A stretch of DNA of 64,000 bases, taken from Ferruginibacter sp. (GTDB taxonomy: Bacteria > Bacteroidota > Bacteroidia > Chitinophagales > Chitinophagaceae). Shown piece by piece: positions 8,465 through 15,725 of the stretch. Location of the stretch: assembly GCA_019638525.1 (NCBI GenBank), contig JAHBTO010000002.1, forward strand, positions 593,628-657,627, given 5' to 3'. Within the stretch, counting starts at the first letter, position 1; every line of letters begins with the position of its first letter. Position numbers and translations under genes: made by a program. Under the pieces are notes generated by a model. The model saw only the letters and a list, made by a program, of their open reading frames with translations, was not told where the DNA came from and did not search any database.

Positions 8465-10321
8465 ATGCTAACCAAAACTTACATCCTTTCTATTATTTGT
8501 ATGGGTTGTTTGTTTGTGGCTGCACAAAAGACTACCATTGCTACCGGTGACAGCAGTATATTTAAGAAAGCTACAAATGCGTTTTATCTTGCCGCAACGT
8601 ACCCGGATTCTGCTATGCAACTGGCCACAGAAGCATTGCAGCAGGCAAAAACAATAGGGAATGCAGATGCGCAGGCCAATGCCTATAATGCTATTGGCTG
8701 GTCTTATATGCATAAAGGCTTCCATGATTCTGCGCAATATTTTCTCCAACAGGCTTATCAACTTTTCAATAGTACGGGTAATAGAATTGATGTGATTAAA
8801 GTCAGTATAAACATGGCAGAAGTATATACCCGGCAAAATAATATTGCAAGCGCTATCCGGCATTTAATAGAAGCGGATTCATTAAGCATCATTGCGAAAG
8901 ACACCCCTTTGCAGATAGATATTAAACGACAATTAGCCATTGTTTACAGAGAGTCCCGTGATTTTGTTAAAGCCACCGAATATTTTAAACAGGCGATGGC
9001 CGGCTTTCTAAAAATGGAAGATTACAGCCGCTATGTCCGGACAGCTATGAGCTTAGGCATTTTATACAGGGATAATAAGCAGTATGACAGCAGCATGCTT
9101 ATTCTCCGGCAATGCCGGGACATCACCAATCAAAAAGGCAGTACACAGTATGACCTGGCTATGTTGGATGAAAATTTTGCGGAAACATATTTTGTCCAAA
9201 ATAATTACACCAATGCCCTTACTCATTATACCCGGGCATACCAAATATTTCAACGACTCAACTTGAAAGCCGATTTGGCTTTCGAGGCATATTGCCTGGG
9301 GAAAACATATTCCCGGCTAAAAAACTGGCCCCAAGCAGAAAAGTATTTGATGCTATCCTATGTCATCAATGATTCACTGAATATGCTGAATTATAAACTG
9401 GATGCTGCCAATGAATTAGCTGACTTGTATGAACAACAGGGAAAATGGAAACAGGCATTTAGCTACCTGGAAATTGCTACTGCTTTGCAGGATAGCCTGA
9501 ATTTGACAGACCAAATTAATACAACCAATAAATTGAAAGAGGCTTTCGAATCAGATAAAAAAGCGCAGGAGATTACCTTATTAAAAACACAAAACCAGTT
9601 GACGACGATGAACTATAAAAAAGCAAGGCTCCTGCAATACCTGTTTGTTATATTACTCCTTGCTTCTATAAGCATAGGTTTGTTATTGTATAACCGGCTA
9701 AAAATAAAACGCAAATTGCAGGATCAACTGGTACGAAACCAAATAGCACGTGATTTGCATGATGATATTGGTTCTGCTCTTTCCAGTATAGATATTAACA
9801 GTAGAATTGCCTTATCCCAAAAAGCAGATATTCCGACCATTGAAAAACAACTCATAAAAATAAGACAACAGGCACGTCAATCCCTGGAAGGGATGCAGGA
9901 TATAGTATGGAGTGTAAATCCGCAAAATGATAACCTGGAAAGTATGCTGGCCCGGATGAAAGAATATGCCGCCGAAATGGCCGAGCCTCGTCAAATTCTT
10001 TTGCAATTTAAGATGACAGATAGTACTAATAAAGCCATTGACTCTGAAAAAAGAAAAAACATTTTCTTAATTTTTAAAGAAGCCATTAATAATGCAGTAA
10101 AATATAGTGATTGCACTAAATTGATTATTTCCATTTTACAAGTTGAACATACCCTGGAGTTAAAAATTGAAGATAATGGACGGGGCTTTCAGGCATCCTC
10201 CGTCAAACAGGGAAATGGCCTGCGCAATATGAAAGAAAGAGCCACTCAGTTACATGGAGATTTTTCGCTTTCTTCCGGTGAAGGGCAAGGTACTGTAATA
10301 CGGGTAAGCTGCCCTATATAA
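8465..10321 (+). CDS. TPR-containing sensor histidine kinase (HisKA_3/NarX-type)
   Basis: The 618-residue protein has, in order: a signal sequence (residues 1-20), six or so TPR-like helix pairs (about 25-350; for example ANAYNAIGWSYMHKGFHDSA), one membrane helix (about 389-409), a dimerisation/phosphoacceptor helix with IARDLHDDIGSALS (His432), and a HATPase domain with NNAVKYS, DNGRGF and GLRNMKERA boxes. This is the common Bacteroidota layout of a periplasmic TPR sensor joined to a NarL-partner kinase. A response regulator gene follows 49 nt later and is its probable partner. The signal sensed is unknown. Confidence 0.93.
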   Translation: MLTKTYILSIICMGCLFVAAQKTTIATGDSSIFKKATNAFYLAATYPDSAMQLATEALQQAKTIGNADAQANAYNAIGWSYMHKGFHDSAQYFLQQAYQLFNSTGNRIDVIKVSINMAEVYTRQNNIASAIRHLIEADSLSIIAKDTPLQIDIKRQLAIVYRESRDFVKATEYFKQAMAGFLKMEDYSRYVRTAMSLGILYRDNKQYDSSMLILRQCRDITNQKGSTQYDLAMLDENFAETYFVQNNYTNALTHYTRAYQIFQRLNLKADLAFEAYCLGKTYSRLKNWPQAEKYLMLSYVINDSLNMLNYKLDAANELADLYEQQGKWKQAFSYLEIATALQDSLNLTDQINTTNKLKEAFESDKKAQEITLLKTQNQLTTMNYKKARLLQYLFVILLLASISIGLLLYNRLKIKRKLQDQLVRNQIARDLHDDIGSALSSIDINSRIALSQKADIPTIEKQLIKIRQQARQSLEGMQDIVWSVNPQNDNLESMLARMKEYAAEMAEPRQILLQFKMTDSTNKAIDSEKRKNIFLIFKEAINNAVKYSDCTKLIISILQVEHTLELKIEDNGRGFQASSVKQGNGLRNMKERATQLHGDFSLSSGEGQGTVIRVSCPI

Positions 10322-10336
10322 CCCCCTTTTTGGGGT
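10321..10336. promoter_or_regulatory. Candidate response-regulator operator, site 1
   Basis: ACCCCCTTTTTGGGGT is a palindrome (ACCCC, 6-nt spacer, GGGGT) that starts at the last base of the kinase stop codon and lies just upstream of the response regulator. It differs at one position from the sequence at 11071-11086. It could be a NarL-type dimer site; terminator function is less likely because no long T-tract follows. Confidence 0.5.
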
Positions 10337-10370
10337 ATGTTGAAAAAAAGGAAAATTTTTATTTTTGAAA

Positions 10371-11000
10371 ATGCATGTTAAAAAGATTCTTTTATTTGAA
10401 GATAATACAGCGCTACGAACCAGCCTGATAGAATTGCTGCAGCTCAATGATGAATATACGGTAGTTGGCGCTTTTGATGCCTGCACTGATGTAGAAAACC
10501 AGTTGATTCAACATCAACCTGATGTGATATTAATGGATATTGACCTTCCCGGTATGACAGGTATTGAAGCTGTAAGAAAAATCAGGCTTGCCAATAATCA
10601 ACTTCCTATCATCATGCTAACAGTTTTTGAAGATGGAGAACATGTGTTAGATGCTATATGTGCAGGCGCTTCCGGATACCTTTTAAAAAAGGATGTTTCA
10701 GAGAAATTATCAGAATCCATCCGGGAAGTCTTTTCAGGTGGTGCTCCCATGAGTGGAGCCATTGCAAAAATGGTTATCAGCGCCATGCACAAAAAAACCA
10801 ATGACAGCTATGGTTTCACAAAAAAAGAAACCGAGATCCTGCATCTTCTTTGCAAAGGCAATAGCTATAAAATGATTGCTGCCGAAACAGGTCTTGCGTT
10901 TGAAACAATTCGCTCCTATATCAAAAAAATCTATGAAAAACTTCAAGTACATTCTGCTACCGAAGCAGTAAGTAAAGCCCTTCATGAAAAAATACTGTAA
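10371..11000 (+). CDS. NarL/LuxR-family response regulator
   Basis: The receiver domain (residues 1-120) has acidic pocket residues in LFEDN, the phosphoacceptor Asp in DVILMDIDLPG (Asp56 from this start), a conserved Thr in MLTVFED and Lys in GYLLKKD. The C-terminal LuxR-type helix-turn-helix (about 140-205) reads FTKKETEILHLLCKGNSYK and then ETIRSYIKKIYEKL. An in-frame TTG at 10365 would add two residues; the ATG was preferred. It is paired with the upstream histidine kinase. Related palindromes in front of this gene and of the next gene suggest autoregulation and control of the secreted protein downstream. Confidence 0.93.
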   Translation: MHVKKILLFEDNTALRTSLIELLQLNDEYTVVGAFDACTDVENQLIQHQPDVILMDIDLPGMTGIEAVRKIRLANNQLPIIMLTVFEDGEHVLDAICAGASGYLLKKDVSEKLSESIREVFSGGAPMSGAIAKMVISAMHKKTNDSYGFTKKETEILHLLCKGNSYKMIAAETGLAFETIRSYIKKIYEKLQVHSATEAVSKALHEKIL

Positions 11001-11070
11001 CCAATACCCACATGATAGCTTTTATCGTTGTTCATTAGCATAAAATTAATTTTACCTGCCAGGTGTAGAT

Positions 11071-11086
11071 ACCCCCATTTTGGGGT
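11071..11086. promoter_or_regulatory. Candidate response-regulator operator, site 2
   Basis: ACCCCCATTTTGGGGT repeats the 10321-10336 palindrome with one change. It lies 50 nt upstream of the ATG at 11136, a normal place for an activator or operator site. Confidence 0.5.
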
Positions 11087-11135
11087 TGCTCAGCTATGCA
11101 CAAATGATAACTTTTGTAACACAAATATTTTGATC

Positions 11136-13022
11136 ATGAAACGGATCTACCTTTTCATTTTTGTTTGCTTCATTTCGTTAGGCACCCAGGCACAATTTTC
11201 ACCTGATCCGGCTAACCCATTATTAATTTGCACTGCTTCAGGAAATAAAGGTAATGTACAAGCTTTAAATGATGATTTGTCTCCGACAGGAGGTTATTAT
11301 GCATTCTGGCTGGATGAACGACTGACGCCAAGCTATACACGAATTTATGGGCAACACCTTGATAGAGATGGTAACCTATTATGGGAAAGCGAAGGACGGC
11401 TTATTCAAACAACCGGAACTGATATTAATGCTTTTTCAATTAAGCGATGGCAGAACGGGTTCCTACTTAGCTATATCGTAAAATCTGACACCGTTTGTTG
11501 CATGTATATAGATGAAGATGGCGCTAATATATGGCCTAATCGGGTAGACGTTGCTTATACTTCAAGTTCTGTTTTACAAGTTTCAGCAGCTGGTTGTTTC
11601 GATGTTTTTCCTACTACTACAGGAGCTTCCATTACCTATTATATTACCTTTTTAGGATTCGGGGGAGATGCGTTGGGATATAATAAAATTGATTTTAACG
11701 GGAATGTCAGCTGGGGAAATAATGAACACTACTATCAGTTGAGTGGGTATGATTACAAAGCCACCAGTGATGGAGAGAATGGGTTTTATGCGTTATCTAA
11801 GGGCAACGGGGCAGGGTCCACCATAACCATTGACCGGATCAATGACCAGGGTGTTAAGGTATGGTCAAGCGGATTGGATGTTACAGGTGGTGGGGGCACT
11901 TTAGGCCATGGTGGTAATATAAACATGAATATAGATTCCAACAATGATTTATATGTAACCTGGGATTCTTATGGTGGCAATATCTTACATTCCAAAGTTT
12001 TAAAGAACGGTACATTTGGATGGGGTTCCCAGCGTATAGCCCTTTCTTTACTTACCAGTGCTAAACGCAGTTCGGCCAGGGTAAAAAACGATACATCATA
12101 TATTACCTGGATAGAAACATTGAATGGCTTGTCTTATACTATGCTCCAAAAAGTAGATGATGCAGGCAATATATACCTACCTAATGGGGGAGCAACCATT
12201 GATTTGACCAACGATTATTATAGCTATCCAAAACTTGCTTTTGGAGGTGATACAGCGATGGCTTTTTACACTAAGACACTAAGTTCTTTGGGTATCGTTG
12301 CCCAGGGCATTAAGCCTGATAATGCAAAGATGTTTTGGGAGCCGGTTATTTTATCTGATTCCTACTTGCATTGGATTGACTATACTGATTATGTACTGCT
12401 GGATAGCTCTACAACCTGCAATACCATATTTTGGACATCTGCAGATAGTAAAATTTTTGGTGCCAATATTTGTATGATGGGGAGGGTGCTCTCAATTAAA
12501 ACAAGCAGTTTGAGTGTTCAAAAAATTGGTAGCAGCCATAAACTCGCCTGGGAATCATATAATGAAAATACCGGGAGCACCTATGAAGTGGAGCGCAGCA
12601 ACAATAGCATCAATTTTACTTCTTTAACCACTATTCCTGCTAAGGGTATGAGTGTATCTGCCAAATATGTTTTCTGGGATAATCATCCATTACAGGAATA
12701 TAATTATTACCGGATTAAATTAAATGACACACAGGGGAAATCTGAATACAGCAATATTGTAAGAGTAAACAATTCACAAGCTACATCTATGCTAACAGTT
12801 TTTCCTAACCCTGTAAAAGATGTACTTACAATTAACCAAAATATAGTAAGAGGAAACAATGCTACAATTAACATTTTCAATATGCAGGGAAAATTGGTAA
12901 AACAATTTCATCTAACTCCAGGTCAGCAACAGTTGAATGTAACTTCATTGGCAAAAGGATTTTATATTTTGCAATACAGGGATGATGTTCAAACAGCAGT
13001 TATAAAATTCGAAAAACATTAA
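11136..13022 (+). CDS. Secreted protein with T9SS type A C-terminal sorting domain
   Basis: From ATG 11136 the protein has 628 residues; a longer frame to 11028 exists, but the signal peptide (KRIYLFIFVCFISLGTQAQ) fixes the start here. The body has Trp- and Gly-rich beta repeats (for example YAFWLDERLTPSYTRIYGQ) suggestive of a propeller, then a fibronectin-like segment (YEVERSNNSINFTSL ... YYRIKLNDTQGKSEYS). The last 80 residues (VFPNPVKDVLTI ... LAKGFYILQY) are a typical T9SS type A sorting domain, so it is exported and attached to, or released from, the cell surface. No enzyme motif was recognised. A candidate response-regulator operator lies in its upstream region and a terminator follows. 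Confidence 0.85.
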   Translation: MKRIYLFIFVCFISLGTQAQFSPDPANPLLICTASGNKGNVQALNDDLSPTGGYYAFWLDERLTPSYTRIYGQHLDRDGNLLWESEGRLIQTTGTDINAFSIKRWQNGFLLSYIVKSDTVCCMYIDEDGANIWPNRVDVAYTSSSVLQVSAAGCFDVFPTTTGASITYYITFLGFGGDALGYNKIDFNGNVSWGNNEHYYQLSGYDYKATSDGENGFYALSKGNGAGSTITIDRINDQGVKVWSSGLDVTGGGGTLGHGGNINMNIDSNNDLYVTWDSYGGNILHSKVLKNGTFGWGSQRIALSLLTSAKRSSARVKNDTSYITWIETLNGLSYTMLQKVDDAGNIYLPNGGATIDLTNDYYSYPKLAFGGDTAMAFYTKTLSSLGIVAQGIKPDNAKMFWEPVILSDSYLHWIDYTDYVLLDSSTTCNTIFWTSADSKIFGANICMMGRVLSIKTSSLSVQKIGSSHKLAWESYNENTGSTYEVERSNNSINFTSLTTIPAKGMSVSAKYVFWDNHPLQEYNYYRIKLNDTQGKSEYSNIVRVNNSQATSMLTVFPNPVKDVLTINQNIVRGNNATINIFNMQGKLVKQFHLTPGQQQLNVTSLAKGFYILQYRDDVQTAVIKFEKH

Positions 13023-13048
13023 ACATCTCAAACAGTTGATCTTTCATT

Positions 13049-13083
13049 AAAAAGCCGTTATTCTTTAATAGTGGCTTTTTTTA
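13049..13083 (+). terminator. Intrinsic terminator after the T9SS protein
   Basis: AAAAAGCC (13049-13056) pairs with GGCTTTTT (13073-13080), with a partly paired interior and a run of seven T, 27 nt after the stop at 13022. Confidence 0.75.
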
Positions 13084-13385
13084 GTGTGTAAGCCATGAAA
13101 AGGAGTTATCCCGGAGGAGTTGATTACAATAAGCAATGTCCTTATTTTTTTTCAGCAATGTTTCCTCTTATACAAAGTGTGTAAGCCTTGTACTTTGTGT
13201 ATAGGATAATGTTAAATTCCAAAATAATATCATGCTATATATTTAAAAAGCAAATTAAAAATTCGAAATTTTGTTTGATAATATTTTGAATAAAGCCTTA
13301 CTTTATCAAAGTAAAAGATTGTTGTAACAATCTCGGTAAACACAAATCCCTATGGTGAGGTGTTGCTAAGATAAAAAATGACAAT
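13084..13385. repeat. Intergenic region with several copies of the palindromic repeat family
   Basis: This fills most of the 415-nt gap before the esterase gene. GTGTGTAAGCC occurs at 13084-13094 and 13177-13187. Bases 13153-13238 align to 18458-18542 with shared landmarks GCAATGT, GTGTAAGCC and AGGATAA at identical offsets, then AATATC shifted by one base. The right end ACAAATCCC ... GGTGTTGCTAAG followed by an A-rich stretch (about 13342-13380) resembles 15633-15670. TGTTGCTAAG (13361-13370) is the exact reverse complement of CTTAGCAACA (14930-14939) on the other side of the esterase gene. No coding sequence seen. Confidence 0.65.
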
Positions 13386-13437
13386 AAATAAAAGATAACC
13401 GAAAACCGATTAAAGTAAGCATCAAAAAATAAAAGCC

Positions 13438-14913
13438 ATGAAAAAAATAATTTTCCAACTAACATTATTCGTAGCACTTTTTTGCTACAATGGATTTAGC
13501 CAAAAAATAAAAGTAAGTTATTCCTCTGCTGTTTTTAATGGGCCATTTACAGGAAATGTTGTTGCATATTTATCAAAAGAAAATAAAGTACCAAAGAATG
13601 CTGCTGTAGGGTTAGATATTTTTCCTTGCTTTTCTGTTTATGTGAAAAATATAAACCCCGGTGAAGATATTACTTTTGATGACAATGCCATTTCTTATCC
13701 ATGCCCCCTGTCTGATATAGAGCGGGGTGATTATTATCTTCAAATTGTGTGGGACAGAAACCTCGGAGGCCGTACAATTGCCAACAGTGCCGGTAATTTA
13801 TACAGCTCCACACAAAGAATTCACATTACTAAAAACACAAAAACGATTTTCAAAATTGTGGCTGATAAAACCATTCCATCTACTGCATTTAAAGAAACTG
13901 AATTTGTGAAAGAACTGAAAGCTCCTTCTGCTCTCCTAAGTACGTTTCATAATAAAACAATGACTGTTGATGCGGCAATCATTCTTCCAAAAGAATATTA
14001 CAAAGAACCAGAAAAGAAATTTCCTGTGCTGTTTGTGGTTTCAGGATACGGAGGCGATTATCATCGTTATTCAGGCAATTCAAATCCTGCTACAGCTCTT
14101 GATACCATTCCCGTTATAAGGGTTTTCCTTGATGGCAGTTGTTCGTTGGGGCATTGTGTGTATGCCAACAGTGATAATAATGGCCCCTGGGGTGATGCCC
14201 TTACAACGGAGTTTATTCCTTTGCTGGAAAAGGAATATAGGTGCAACGGTGCAAGATTATTAACTGGCCATAGCTCCGGAGGATGGACAGTGTTGTGGCT
14301 TCAAACGCAATATCCAAAAGTATTTGATGGATGCTGGTCAAGTTCGCCCGACCCGGTTGATTTCAGGAATTTTCAGAAAATAAATTTATACGAGGATAAA
14401 AATATGTTTTATGATAAAGATAGTTCGCTAAGATTAGTGGCAACGGTGGCTGGTGTTATTCCATGGGCAACACAAAAAACTATTTACCAGATGGAAAATG
14501 TTGTGTATCGTGGCGAGCAAATGCATTCCTTTAATGCAGTATTTAGTAAAAAAGGTATTAACGGTTTGCCACAAAGTATTTGCAATAGCAGTACAGGAGT
14601 AATTGACACTGCGGTTGTTTCGCATTGGAAAAAATACGACATCTCCTTATACTTAAGGAACAATTGGGAACAGATAAAATCAGATTTGGATGGAAAAGTT
14701 CGGGTATCGGTTGGTACGGGTGATAATTTTCTTTTGAACCATGCTGTAAACATGCTTGAAACAGAGATGAAAAAATTAAATTCAAAATTTAAGTTTGCCT
14801 ATTACCCGGGCGACCATTTTACTGTATACACACCTGAGTACTTGAATGATGGCTATCAATTTCTTGAACAAAAGTACATGGAGTGGCTTGCTAAGTCATC
14901 ATCAAAAAATTAA
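13438..14913 (+). CDS. Secreted alpha/beta-hydrolase (esterase D-like)
   Basis: The 491-residue protein has an N-terminal signal peptide (KKIIFQLTLFVALFCYNGFSQ) and a beta-rich region to about residue 165. An alpha/beta-hydrolase domain of the esterase D/feruloyl-esterase type follows: FPVLFVVSGYGGDYHRYSG near the oxyanion loop, the nucleophile elbow GHSSGG (Ser279), and a C-terminal histidine in YPGDHFTVY as the likely catalytic His. It probably hydrolyses an ester outside the cytoplasm; the substrate is unknown. It stands alone, with copies of the intergenic repeat family on both sides, and no operon partner is visible. Confidence 0.82.
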   Translation: MKKIIFQLTLFVALFCYNGFSQKIKVSYSSAVFNGPFTGNVVAYLSKENKVPKNAAVGLDIFPCFSVYVKNINPGEDITFDDNAISYPCPLSDIERGDYYLQIVWDRNLGGRTIANSAGNLYSSTQRIHITKNTKTIFKIVADKTIPSTAFKETEFVKELKAPSALLSTFHNKTMTVDAAIILPKEYYKEPEKKFPVLFVVSGYGGDYHRYSGNSNPATALDTIPVIRVFLDGSCSLGHCVYANSDNNGPWGDALTTEFIPLLEKEYRCNGARLLTGHSSGGWTVLWLQTQYPKVFDGCWSSSPDPVDFRNFQKINLYEDKNMFYDKDSSLRLVATVAGVIPWATQKTIYQMENVVYRGEQMHSFNAVFSKKGINGLPQSICNSSTGVIDTAVVSHWKKYDISLYLRNNWEQIKSDLDGKVRVSVGTGDNFLLNHAVNMLETEMKKLNSKFKFAYYPGDHFTVYTPEYLNDGYQFLEQKYMEWLAKSSSKN

Positions 14914-14929
14914 GCAATATCAATTCCCT

Positions 14930-15100
14930 CTTAGCAACATCTCATCGTTTGCAAATATGTAAACCAAAGTGCTAAAAGGAAAGTCATCAGGCTAACAATC
15001 TAAAATTTTCTTTTTTATTGTTGGGGTAAACTCATTTGGCGATAGGCTCTCACAAAGCGTAAAATTACCCAGAGCTGGTGTTGCCAGGATGAAAAAAGTT
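14930..15100. repeat. Intergenic repeat elements between esterase and DUF4242 genes
   Basis: The 316-nt gap 14914-15229 holds a left end CTTAGCAACATCTC (14930-14943), an interior with a degenerate ATGTAAACC (compare GTGTAAGCC in other copies), and a right end GGTGTTGCCAGGAT plus an A-run (about 15077-15096). These ends match the left and right ends of the elements at 3413, 13153-13380 and 15541-15660. From 15100 to 15229 only AT-rich DNA and the DUF4242 leader are seen. Confidence 0.55.
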
Positions 15101-15229
15101 AATTAATTATAAATAATTACAAATATTTTCTACTTTTCGCTTCTTAATTAAAATAGAAACCGGTAACCATCTTAAACCCGGGGCGATTCCGAAAAGCCAT
15201 ATGAGTAGGAAAAACACAAAACTATCATC

Positions 15230-15502
15230 ATGCCAAAGTATGTAATTGAACGTGAAATACCCGGAGCAGGTAATCTCACTTCAGATCAATTAAAAGGTAT
15301 ATCTCAAACTTCTTGTGGAGTTTTAAGTAACATGGGGCCTCAAATTCAATGGGTACACAGCTATGTAACAGACAATAAAATTTATTGTGTTTACATTGCA
15401 CCAAATGAAGAGATGGTTCGTGAACATGCAAAACAAGGTGGGTTTCCTGCAAATTCAGTTAGTACAGTTGCTACAATAATTGATCCTACAACTGCTGAAT
15501 AA
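15230..15502 (+). CDS. DUF4242-family small protein
   Basis: A 90-residue soluble protein with no signal peptide. MPKYVIEREIPGAG at the N-terminus and the following QTSCGVLSNMGPQIQWVHSYVTDNKIYC pattern fit DUF4242, small ferredoxin-like-fold proteins related to the nickel-binding Streptomyces protein SCO4226. Conserved His (WVHSY, REHA) and Cys residues could be metal ligands. It is isolated between copies of the palindromic repeat family, and nothing nearby points to a pathway. Confidence 0.8.
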   Translation: MPKYVIEREIPGAGNLTSDQLKGISQTSCGVLSNMGPQIQWVHSYVTDNKIYCVYIAPNEEMVREHAKQGGFPANSVSTVATIIDPTTAE

Positions 15503-15536
15503 AATAATTTTTATTGCAACTTATGTTACTGGTTGC

Positions 15537-15660
15537 TTCTTCTTCCCTGCAACGTCTGCAGCCATTGTTGGTTGCCTGGCCAACAACTTGTTTGCTAATT
15601 TAATTTCATTTAGCGAAACGTCCTCACCATATACAAATCCCGGAGGAGAACTTCGCTAAG
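15537..15660. repeat. Palindromic intergenic repeat, copy C, with adjoining inverted-repeat unit
   Basis: The left end TTCTTCCCTGCAACGTCT resembles the left end at 3413 (TTCTTCCCAGCAACATCT; two differences). It is followed by TTGTTGG (15565-15571)/CCAACAA (15580-15586), homologous with copy B at 8.3 kb. TTAGCGAA (15610-15617) is then the reverse complement of TTCGCTAA (15652-15659), flanking ACAAATCCC (15633-15641). It lies between convergent genes. Confidence 0.65.
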
Positions 15661-15725
15661 AAAAAATATGATTCAATTTTATTTCACTCACTTCTTAATA
15701 AGAATAGAATGGTTTTGATTTATTA

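Noticed and set aside
11028..11135. N-terminal extension of the T9SS protein to 11028
   Set aside because: It would place the signal peptide 36 residues into the protein and would cover the candidate operator at 11071.
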